Source: Actinomycetota bacterium (lineage in GTDB: Bacteria; Actinomycetota; Thermoleophilia; Gaiellales; Gaiellaceae). From it: DNA of 17,908 nucleotides. The notes beneath the pieces were generated by a model that saw nothing but the letters and a program-made list of their open reading frames with translations, had not been told where the DNA came from and ran no database searches. Below, piece after piece: positions 7,408-13,799 of the stretch. The position numbers and the translations under genes were made by a program. Numbering within the stretch: position 1 is the stretch's first letter; each line of letters begins with the position of its first letter. Location: the NCBI GenBank assembly GCA_003170995.1, contig PMXT01000139.1:1-17908 (forward strand), given 5' to 3'.

Positions 7408-7566
7408 GGATGGAAGTATTGACCGCGGTGGCAATTGGAGTCGAGTCGCAGCCTCAGGCCACCTTACCTCGCAGCTGGAGCCACGCGGGTTCGAACCCGG
7501 CACCTATCGGATTCTCGGGGCGGCGTTGAGCGTGCTTCGCCGGAGGGGACAGTGCTTCTAGTGCGG

Positions 7567-7600
7567 CCCCGTAGAGCGGGGAGGCCGGGCTCCCCGGCCT
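7567..7600. other. Two adjacent GC-rich hairpins in the rluB upstream gap
   Basis: CCCCG/CGGGG around TAGAG (7567-7581) is followed without a gap by an 8-bp AGGCCGGG/CCCGGCCT stem with a CTC loop (7582-7600). They lie between the response-regulator stop (7658) and the rluB start (7407), both on minus. They may end or slow the upstream transcript; no T-run follows on either strand. The 250-bp gap holds no convincing gene. Confidence 0.5.
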
Positions 7601-7657
7601 GTACGGAGCCGCCGGCCGAGGACGCGAGACGGAGCGTAGGCTTCTGCCGGGCCCCGG

Positions 7658-8425
7658 CTAGGTGCACACACTGAGCGCAATCGTTACGAGCTCCCTGGGG
7701 TCGAACGGCTTCGCCAACAAGGCGAGTGCGCCGAGCCCGCGAGCACGAGCTTCGCGAGTCGTGTCGTGACAACCAGTCATGAAGACGATCGGAATCTCGC
7801 GGGTCTTGGCGTCGCATCTGAGAGCTTCGGCGAGCTCGAAACCGTCGCGCCGGGGCATATTCACGTCCGTCACGATGAGATCGGGGCATTCCGAACGCGC
7901 CAGCTCGAGTCCCTCGCTCCCGTCCGACGCCTCGATCACCGAGAACCCCTCCGCCTCCAGGTTGATCGCGCAGATCATCCGAATCGCGGCTTCGTCGTCG
8001 ACAACGAGAACGCGCCGAACTGACCCATTGCCGGCAGCACTACCATCGCCGTCGTCGGACAGAGCTTGTGAGCTTGGGCCTACCTCGATCAGGGCAGCAC
8101 GGCCGTTCTTCGCCAGTACGCGCTGGCCGTCCTCGTGGCCCAGCGCAACGAGAAAGCGCTCGGGATGCATGCGAACCGCCTCGTACGCGGCAAAGTTAAC
8201 CGCCAAGGATTCGCTGCACTCCTCCCTGCCGCACTCGCAGACCACCAGCGTCACGCCTCGGCGAGCCGCGTCGGTGGAATCTGTTAGGTCATCGTTGAAA
8301 GCGCGGAGAAATGCTCTACGCGTCGCGTGCTCACCGCGCATGACTGGCCGGCGCCTCAGGCGATTGCTTGCTGCTGGGGACTGCGCAGCTGCCGATTCCG
8401 CGAACGAGGTGGAGGGGCTGCCCAC
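7658..8425 (-). CDS. Response regulator: Cys-rich CECG module fused to a receiver domain
   Basis: A 255-aa two-part protein. Residues about 34-116 carry CEC (63-65), a third Cys at 70 and a conserved-looking GHE at 96-98, in a YEAVRxxPERFLVALGHE context. I recognise this as an unnamed module frequent in Thermoleophilia, with a possible but unproven metal site. After a Gly/Ser/Asp-rich linker, residues 138-255 form a complete receiver: Asp pair at 143-144, phospho-acceptor Asp187 in TDVNMPRRDG, Thr217 and Lys239. There is no output domain after the receiver, so the Cys module may be the output or a sensor. The GTG start is supported by AGGAG six bases upstream. It is divergent from the ANTAR gene, with which it shares a 280-bp intergenic region, so the two may be functionally linked. 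Confidence 0.8.
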   Translation of the reverse strand: MGSPSTSFAESAAAQSPAASNRLRRRPVMRGEHATRRAFLRAFNDDLTDSTDAARRGVTLVVCECGREECSESLAVNFAAYEAVRMHPERFLVALGHEDGQRVLAKNGRAALIEVGPSSQALSDDGDGSAAGNGSVRRVLVVDDEAAIRMICAINLEAEGFSVIEASDGSEGLELARSECPDLIVTDVNMPRRDGFELAEALRCDAKTREIPIVFMTGCHDTTREARARGLGALALLAKPFDPRELVTIALSVCT

Positions 8426-8661
8426 ATCGATCTCCTCTCAAGTCGGGACGAAACCATCACCGACCAGCATGCTCAGGCCAGTAGTACTCTCGACCCGCTC
8501 TTCTGAGGGTAGATCTCCCGGAGCCACTCTTCTCGAGCTCCAGCTGCGGTAACGCAATCGCCTACGATTTGGACGACGCGCCTCAGTATAGCTCCGGTTT
8601 TCTGCGAAAAACAAGCGGCGGCGCGCCGAGCAATTGGGCGCACAGCACGATTCGATGCCGC

Positions 8662-8691
8662 TACAATGGGAGTAGAAACGTACTGCTCCCA
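8662..8691 (+). promoter_or_regulatory. Candidate -10 box overlapped by an inverted repeat, upstream of the ANTAR gene
   Basis: TACAAT (8662-8667) resembles a -10 box. Its last base begins an inverted repeat, 8667-8691: a 9-bp stem with one G-T pair and a 7-base loop, with arms starting TGGGAG and ending CTCCCA. The ATG at 8706 follows 14 bases after the repeat. The overlap suggests an operator or a 5' leader hairpin. No good -35 is visible 16-18 bases upstream. The rest of the 8426-8705 gap shows nothing else I can support. Confidence 0.35.
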
Positions 8692-8705
8692 CTAGGTCGA
8701 GAGCT

Positions 8706-9359
8706 ATGTCACACGACAATCAGGAAAGACATCTCAAGTCTTTGGCTGAGAGCGAATACCCACACCTCCGCGTCCTAATCGCCAACGAAAGACGCGATCG
8801 GCTTGAGCTGCTCGCTCAGGTCGTAGCCGGGCTCGGGCACGAGGTGATTGCGCGCGAGATCCACGTCAGAGAGGTCGGAGCGGTCACGGCCAGAGAGAAG
8901 CCGGACGTCGCGCTCGTTGGGCTCGGGCTGCATTCCGAGCACGCGCTCGAGCTGATCTCGGAGATCGTTCGCGAGGCCTCCTGCCCGGTGATCGCCCTCC
9001 TATCGGCCAAGAATCCTTCCTACATCCACGAGGCGGCTAAGCGCGGCGTCTTCGCCTACATCGTCGAAAGCACGCCGGACGAGTTGCAGAGCGCAATCGA
9101 CATCACGCTCCAGCGCTTCGCGGAGTACCAGAACCTGCAGGGCGCCTTCGGACGCCGGGCCGTGATCGAGCAGGCGAAGGGCATCTTGATGGCTCGCCGC
9201 GGAGTCAACGCAGACAAGGCTTTCGAGCTGATGCGAGACTCGTCGCGACATAACGGCCACAAAGTGAGCGATGTGGCGGAGGCAATCGTCCAGAGCCACA
9301 CCCTCTTGCCACCGCCGGCGCCTCAGATACCGTCAGCCGTCGGGGATTTACTCACCTGA
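8706..9359 (+). CDS. ANTAR-domain regulator with a degenerate receiver
   Basis: A 217-aa protein expected to act as an RNA-binding antiterminator. Residues 20-135 have the receiver fold pattern but lack its chemistry: the phospho-acceptor position is Gly72 (VALVGLGL), the acidic pair is replaced by NE (27-28), and the conserved Lys is absent (YIVES). A coiled linker (about 128-148) leads to the ANTAR domain (about 143-198) with RRAVIEQAKGILMARRGV and a final VAEAIVQSH helix, close to the family consensus. A Pro-rich tail ends the protein. ANTAR proteins bind paired stem-loops in nascent RNA; no such target pair is evident here. With phosphorylation ruled out, control must come from ligand, partner or redox state. 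The start is the first ATG, with only a weak purine stretch before it. Confidence 0.9.
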   Translation: MSHDNQERHLKSLAESEYPHLRVLIANERRDRLELLAQVVAGLGHEVIAREIHVREVGAVTAREKPDVALVGLGLHSEHALELISEIVREASCPVIALLSAKNPSYIHEAAKRGVFAYIVESTPDELQSAIDITLQRFAEYQNLQGAFGRRAVIEQAKGILMARRGVNADKAFELMRDSSRHNGHKVSDVAEAIVQSHTLLPPPAPQIPSAVGDLLT

Positions 9360-9447
9360 CCGGCGTAAGCTCTCCGCCCCGCGAAAGCCCGCAGACTTTG
9401 GAGAGATGCCGAGCCGAGCTACCCGGCTCGGGTACTGTTCGCTGGAA

Positions 9448-10170
9448 ATGGCGGTACCACTGCTTCGACTCCACTACCTGGGGCACTCCTCTTTCGTTCT
9501 TCGTTTCGCAAATGGCGTCTCGGTTCTCACCGACTACGGCAAGTCGAACTCCTTCGGACTCGATAGCCCGATTTGCGACCTCGGCGATCTGAAACCCGAC
9601 GTTGTCCTCTATTCGCACCACGACGACGATCACGACCGCGGCGACGAGTTCCCCGGTGCCACGATTCTCGATGGGTCGCACCTATTCGAGGAGGTCGGTA
9701 TCGACGGAATCGTCTTCGAGCCGATCAAAACGACCGAGCACTCCCGTGGCGACAACACCAGCTTCATGATCAGCCTCGAGGGACTGGCAATCCTCTTTGC
9801 AGGCGACTGCCAGGGCGACATCGACACGATCGCCCAGCCCGCAGAAAGAGAGCGGATTGAGGCGCTCTTCGCCAGGCGAATCGACCTCCTGCTCGTGCCG
9901 ATCGACTGGGCACATCCAATCGCGGCCAACGCCGCTGCCTTCGTCGGACTCCTTCGGCCTCGCACTGTGGTACCGATGCACTACTGGAGCTCACAGGCGA
10001 AGGCCGGCTTCCTCGCGCTGCTGGAAGAGGAGAACGGCCGGGGAGAGAAGCGCTTCCTAATCGAGGAGCTCGAGCAGCCGAATTATGCGATCGACAGCGT
10101 CGGCGCTCGCGGCGCCGCGGTGAGCGTGATCAGCCTCGAGCCGGCGCCCTGGCAGGCGGTCGTATCGTGA
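9448..10170 (+). CDS. Metallo-beta-lactamase-fold hydrolase (UPF0173-like)
   Basis: A 240-aa protein opening LRLHYLGHSSFVLRF, the usual start of UPF0173-like MBL proteins. The metal motif is SHHDDDHD (56-63): read as HxHxDH, the second His is an Asp (H57-x-D59-x-D61-H62). A GDC motif lies mid-protein (AGDCQGD) and a late His is in VVPMHYWS. There is no signal peptide. The start at 9448 fits the homology start but its ribosome site (CTGGAA) is poor; ATG at 9406 is an alternative that adds 14 residues. The substrate is unknown. It follows the ANTAR gene by 88 bases and precedes a second MBL gene by 37, so all three may be co-transcribed. Confidence 0.78.
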   Translation: MAVPLLRLHYLGHSSFVLRFANGVSVLTDYGKSNSFGLDSPICDLGDLKPDVVLYSHHDDDHDRGDEFPGATILDGSHLFEEVGIDGIVFEPIKTTEHSRGDNTSFMISLEGLAILFAGDCQGDIDTIAQPAERERIEALFARRIDLLLVPIDWAHPIAANAAAFVGLLRPRTVVPMHYWSSQAKAGFLALLEEENGRGEKRFLIEELEQPNYAIDSVGARGAAVSVISLEPAPWQAVVS

Positions 10171-10207
10171 ACCCGCTTCGCGGCACAGAAATAGCGCCTC
10201 GGAACGG

Positions 10208-10972
10208 ATGGCGAACGTGCTGATCGCGCCGCGAGTCGAAGTGCTAGATCTGCAGATGGATGTGTTCGGGACGCCGACCTCGGTGCACCCGACACTCGTC
10301 TGGGACGAGAAGGATGCGGTCCTGATCGACGCGGGCTTTCCCGGTCAACTCGAGCCGCTGCGCGAAGCAATCGGACAAGCCGGAGTCTCCCTCGACCGGC
10401 TGACGAGATTGATCATCACCCACCAGGACATCGATCACATCGGCGGCATCGCCGCTCTTCTCGCTTTGAACGACCGGATCGAGGTGCTGGCGCACGAGCA
10501 AGATAGGCCCTACATCGTTGGCGAGAAACAGCTCATCAAGCTCAGCCCGGAGCGAATGGCGCAGTTCTCCGAGCGCCTGTCTTCTCTGCCCGAGGAACGG
10601 CGTAAGGCCGTGCTCGACTCCTTCACGAATATCAGAGCGAGAGTCGATCGAACTCTGGCAGACGGCGAGAGGCTTCCCTTCTGCGACGGCATCATCGTCA
10701 TCCACACGCCCGGGCACACTCCGGGGCACATCTCGCTCTACCTCGAGCAGAGCAAGGTGCTCGTGACTGGAGATGCGCTGAATGTTTCGGACGGCCAACT
10801 CGTCGGCCCGAGAGCACCGATGACCCCCGACATGGATCAGGCCACCAGCTCGCTGAAGAAGCTCGCTCGATACGAGATCGAGACCGTCGTCTGCTATCAC
10901 GGCGGTCGCTACACAGGCGACGTGAACGCCCGCATCGCAGAGATCGCCGCCGAGCCTACGCTCAGCGCCTAG
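10208..10972 (+). CDS. Metallo-beta-lactamase-fold hydrolase (glyoxalase II/YqjP-like)
   Basis: A 254-aa MBL-fold protein unlike the preceding one in sequence. The motif is THQDIDHIGG (71-80), a known HxDxDH variant in which the second His is Asp. It is followed by a helical insert, HTPGHTPGHISLY with the third metal His, LVTGDAL with the bridging Asp, and CYHGGRY with the last His. The substrate cannot be assigned; relatives are annotated only as MBL hydrolases. The stop codon is six bases from the convergent scpB stop, with no hairpin between them. The ribosome site (GGAACGG directly before ATG) is weak. Confidence 0.82.
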   Translation: MANVLIAPRVEVLDLQMDVFGTPTSVHPTLVWDEKDAVLIDAGFPGQLEPLREAIGQAGVSLDRLTRLIITHQDIDHIGGIAALLALNDRIEVLAHEQDRPYIVGEKQLIKLSPERMAQFSERLSSLPEERRKAVLDSFTNIRARVDRTLADGERLPFCDGIIVIHTPGHTPGHISLYLEQSKVLVTGDALNVSDGQLVGPRAPMTPDMDQATSSLKKLARYEIETVVCYHGGRYTGDVNARIAEIAAEPTLSA

Positions 10973-10978
10973 CTGAGT

Positions 10979-11584
10979 TCAGGCACCGCGTTGCTCGGCC
11001 ACCACGTGCAGACGCTCGCGAATCTGCTCGATATCGTCACCAAGGTCGTCGAGGCGAGGTAGCTCGGCCAGGCTCCCCAGCCCGAAGACGCGCTCGAAGA
11101 GGGGAGTGACGCGGTAGCGGATCGCCCCGCCGGGGCCGTCGTCGCGCCCGGCCTCGGCGATCAGTCCACGCTCGAGCAAGTTGGCGACGGTCGCCTCGGC
11201 CGCCACACCGCGGATGCGAGTGATCTCGGGTCGGGTGCAGGGGCCGAGATAGGCGACGATGGCCAGTGTCTCGAGCGCCGCCTGCGAGAGCGAGCGCTGA
11301 ACCGGGCGCTCGAACAGGCGGGCGCAGGCTCTCGCCGCCTCACGTGAGGCGCGTAGCGCGTAGCCGCCGGCCACGTGCTCGAGCACGATTCCGCTCCGGC
11401 CTTCGCTGTAGCGCTCGCCGACCAGGCGCAGAGCGGCTTCGATACGCACAGCGTCATCGTCCGCGGCCGCAGCGAGATCATCCAGCGAGAGCGGCGCCGA
11501 CGCGACCACCAGCAGCGCTTCGACGGTGCGTGCCAGCGCCTCGAGCGGGCTTGTGGTGATCAGGCGGAGCGAGCGCTCTTCCAT
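10979..11584 (-). CDS. scpB: Segregation and condensation protein B
   Basis: ScpB dimers join ScpA and SMC in the bacterial condensin that organises the chromosome. The 201-aa product contains the family hallmark SLSQAALETLAIVAYLGPCTRPEITRIRGV, within the second winged helix, and a C-terminal YRVTPLFERVFGL stretch. The start overlaps the end of scpA by 25 bases and has a strong AGAGAGGAG six bases upstream, so translation is probably coupled to scpA. The expected downstream partner in the cluster, rluB, is displaced by about 3.5 kb of signalling genes. Confidence 0.93.
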   Translation of the reverse strand: MEERSLRLITTSPLEALARTVEALLVVASAPLSLDDLAAAADDDAVRIEAALRLVGERYSEGRSGIVLEHVAGGYALRASREAARACARLFERPVQRSLSQAALETLAIVAYLGPCTRPEITRIRGVAAEATVANLLERGLIAEAGRDDGPGGAIRYRVTPLFERVFGLGSLAELPRLDDLGDDIEQIRERLHVVAEQRGA

Positions 11585-12351
11585 GCGGGACTCCTCTCTC
11601 TAGTTCTTCTCTCGACGCGGATGGGCGCGAACGGCGCCGCCTGGCTGATCGCGATCTCACCCAGCCGGCCAAGCTCGAGCAGGGCGAGAAAGGCAACCGC
11701 TTGCTCGACCCGTGAAAGGTCGCCGAGCTCACTTTCGAAGTCGAAACGACTGCGCTTAGCAAGTAACGAGCGGAAGCGCCCGACGAACTGCTCGAGCGGT
11801 GGATAGCGAAGCGACATGTGAGCGAGCGAGACTGTCTTGGGCGGCGTGGCAAGCGCGCGCATGGCGGCGGCCAACACGGCGGGATCGTGCGGGTCGATCG
11901 GACGCTCGATGGACGGGCGAAGCGGCGCCGGGCCAAGCCGAAAGAAGCGATCTTGCTCCTGCTCGAGCCTGCTTGTAAGCCAAGCCGCCGCCTCCTTCAT
12001 GCGCCGGTAGGCAGCCAGCCGGCGCGCCAACTCCTCGACCGCCTCCTCGGGCTCCAGCTCGGCCAGCTCGGCCGCCTCGTCGTCGAAGAGCAGCCGTGCC
12101 TTCAGCTCCAGCAGAGCCGAAACCAAAACCAAGAACTCGCCGCAGGCCTCCAGATCGCTCTCTCCCAGATCGCAATCACCGGCACCATCCTCAGCCCCGC
12201 TACGTCCGAGCATCGACTCAATGAAGGCAACCACGATGCCGGCTACGTCGATCTCGACGAGATCGATCTCCTCCTTGAGCACAAGGGTCAGAAGCAGGTC
12301 GAGGGGACCCTCGAAAGCCTCGAGATCTAGCTCGAGTTCGGAGACGCGCAT
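11560..12351 (-). CDS. scpA: Segregation and condensation protein A
   Basis: The kleisin subunit that bridges the SMC heads. The protein has 263 aa. The N-terminal motif FEGPLDLLLTLV (residues 13-24) is diagnostic for ScpA and is followed by an acidic helix rich in Leu, Ile and Val that would contact the SMC neck. A helical, charged middle (about 70-130, ELKARLLFDDEAAELAELEP) leads to a C-terminal winged helix. The ATG start gives the canonical N-terminus but its ribosome site is weak. It lies ten bases after the lgt stop and overlaps scpB, forming an lgt-scpA-scpB operon. Confidence 0.93.
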   Translation of the reverse strand: MRVSELELDLEAFEGPLDLLLTLVLKEEIDLVEIDVAGIVVAFIESMLGRSGAEDGAGDCDLGESDLEACGEFLVLVSALLELKARLLFDDEAAELAELEPEEAVEELARRLAAYRRMKEAAAWLTSRLEQEQDRFFRLGPAPLRPSIERPIDPHDPAVLAAAMRALATPPKTVSLAHMSLRYPPLEQFVGRFRSLLAKRSRFDFESELGDLSRVEQAVAFLALLELGRLGEIAISQAAPFAPIRVERRTRERSPAWKSARSA

Positions 12352-12361
12352 CCAGGCGAGC

Positions 12362-13318
12362 CTAGCGGCCCGACCGGACGCGCCCCTTGGGCACGGTCAT
12401 CCGCGGCCCCTTCACCTTTACCGAAGGCTTCCTCTCTTTCTTCGTCTTCTTCGGCCGGCTCTTTTTCCCCTGCGGCTCGGGAGGTTCGGGCTTGCTCGGC
12501 CCTACCGGCGCGGGAACGTTGCGGCCGGAGATCAACTGCCACCAGACGAAGAAAGTCCAGGCGCAGACAAAGACGACGATCGAAACCCAGGCGTTCAGAC
12601 GAAGTCCGGCGAAATGCTTAGCGGGATCGATGCGCAGAAGCTCCATGAAGAAGCGAATCAGCGCGTAGTAGGCGATGTAGAGAGAGAACAGCGCGGGCGC
12701 GCGAAGTTTGAAGCGCCGTTCGATCAGAAGCAGTAGGCCGACGCCGACAAGCGCGAGCAGAGACTCGTAGAGGAAGGTCGGTTGGAAGGTCGAGAAGCGC
12801 TCGTAACCTGCCGGCCTGTTGGCCAGATCGATGTGCAAGCCCCAGGGAAGACTGGTCGGCTTGCCGAAGAGCTCTTGGTTCCACCAGTTACCCCAGCGGC
12901 CAATGGCCTGAGCGAGCAGAAGGCCGGGCGCCACGATCTCGAGCATCTTCGGGATGCTCTCGCCGGCCCGGTGAACGATGAAAGCCCCGGCCGCGACACC
13001 AAACAAGACCCCTCCGTAGATACCGAGGCCACCCTTCCAGACGGCGAACGGCGCCCACCAGCGGTGGATCTGCGAGACCTCGCTCCAGCTCGTCGCGTCG
13101 TGGTACAGGCGCGCGCCGACGACACCGGCCAGTACGCCCCAGACGGCGACCTGGAAGATCAGGTCCCAGTTTCCGCCGCGATGGACGTAGCGAATCCCTG
13201 TCAACCACATGGCCGCGGCGATGGCTACCAGCAGCATCAGTCCGTAGAAATGGATCGCCAGAGGCCCGAGGTCGATGGTGCTGTGCCCGGGCGACGGTAT
13301 CGAGGAAAGCAGCGTCAC
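12362..13318 (-). CDS. lgt: Prolipoprotein diacylglyceryl transferase
   Basis: Attaches diacylglycerol to the lipobox Cys of prelipoproteins, in the cytoplasmic membrane. The 318-aa product has about seven hydrophobic helices. The Lgt signature GRWGNWWNQELFG is at 140-152, with the essential Arg at 141. The segment KGGLGIYGGVLFG (96-108) has Tyr where the enteric enzyme has His103; aromatic residues occur there in Gram-positive forms by recollection. A basic, Pro/Lys-rich cytosolic tail of about 50 residues (GKKSRPKKTKKERK within it) extends beyond the last helix, longer than in E. coli. The start is GTG with no clear ribosome site. scpA follows after ten bases. Confidence 0.93.
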   Translation of the reverse strand: MTLLSSIPSPGHSTIDLGPLAIHFYGLMLLVAIAAAMWLTGIRYVHRGGNWDLIFQVAVWGVLAGVVGARLYHDATSWSEVSQIHRWWAPFAVWKGGLGIYGGVLFGVAAGAFIVHRAGESIPKMLEIVAPGLLLAQAIGRWGNWWNQELFGKPTSLPWGLHIDLANRPAGYERFSTFQPTFLYESLLALVGVGLLLLIERRFKLRAPALFSLYIAYYALIRFFMELLRIDPAKHFAGLRLNAWVSIVVFVCAWTFFVWWQLISGRNVPAPVGPSKPEPPEPQGKKSRPKKTKKERKPSVKVKGPRMTVPKGRVRSGR

Positions 13319-13433
13319 GCGCGAATCATCTCAGCTCGCGCGGTCATCGTGCTGAGGTTACGCGTCCGCTCACGCGCGACGGGCACCGGCCGGGCGAGCC
13401 TGTGGAGCCGCGACCCTCGAACGACGGGACGGG

Positions 13434-13637
13434 CTAGAGGAGGATTCTGACTGCGATATCTGGAGGGCAGCCGCCCTTGACGAGGTCGATGGCCTCGTGC
13501 AGGTTGACTTCCAGACGGGCAGCCAGCGAAGCCGCGCCGTCGGGTGAGTACCCGGCGCGCTCCAGCTCCTCACTCCGCCAGCGAACGATTCGATCGAGCT
13601 CTGACTCAGTGATTACGTTTGTGTTTGCCGCAGTCAT
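13434..13637 (-). CDS. Small conserved-looking protein of unknown function
   Basis: A 67-aa protein with an N-terminal Thr/Asn-rich start, a helical middle (VRWRSEELERAGYSPDGAAS) and a second helix (ARLEVNLHEAIDLVKGGC) ending PPDIAVRILL. I recognise this pattern, 'RWR..LERAGY...VDLH.A.DL...GC....A.RILL', from small Thermoleophilia proteins, but no function is known to me. The composition is plainly protein-like. GGAG lies 14 bases before the ATG, further than ideal, so initiation may depend on another signal. It stands alone between lgt (115-bp gap) and dnaE (162-bp gap) on the same strand. Confidence 0.7.
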   Translation of the reverse strand: MTAANTNVITESELDRIVRWRSEELERAGYSPDGAASLAARLEVNLHEAIDLVKGGCPPDIAVRILL

Positions 13638-13799
13638 GATGCTGTCCGTGTCTCCTTACTGTACTTGTCGGTTCACGGTAGCGCAGCTGGCTCCCTTTTT
13701 AGGGTGATTCGGCCTCCCTCAAAGCAACTCTTACGAAACTTTTACGGAGCGGGTTGAGGCCCGCGTCACCGGTTCCGGGCGCGAACTAACAGCGAGAGA

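Noticed and set aside
7440..7560. tRNA-like T-loop palindrome GGGTTCGAACCC near 7486-7499
   Set aside because: The T-stem mispairs on both strands, no D-arm or anticodon arm folds nearby, and the only matching acceptor arm would give a 118-nt molecule. At most a tRNA relic.
7617..7660. Possible further copy of the repeat (AGGACGC...GGAGCGT)
   Set aside because: Only about 15 scattered matching bases and no hairpin core; it could be chance in GC-rich sequence.
13675..13707. GTAGCGC and CCCTTTTTAGGG as a repeat fragment or terminator
   Set aside because: The stem is only four base pairs and the similarity to the repeat is too short.
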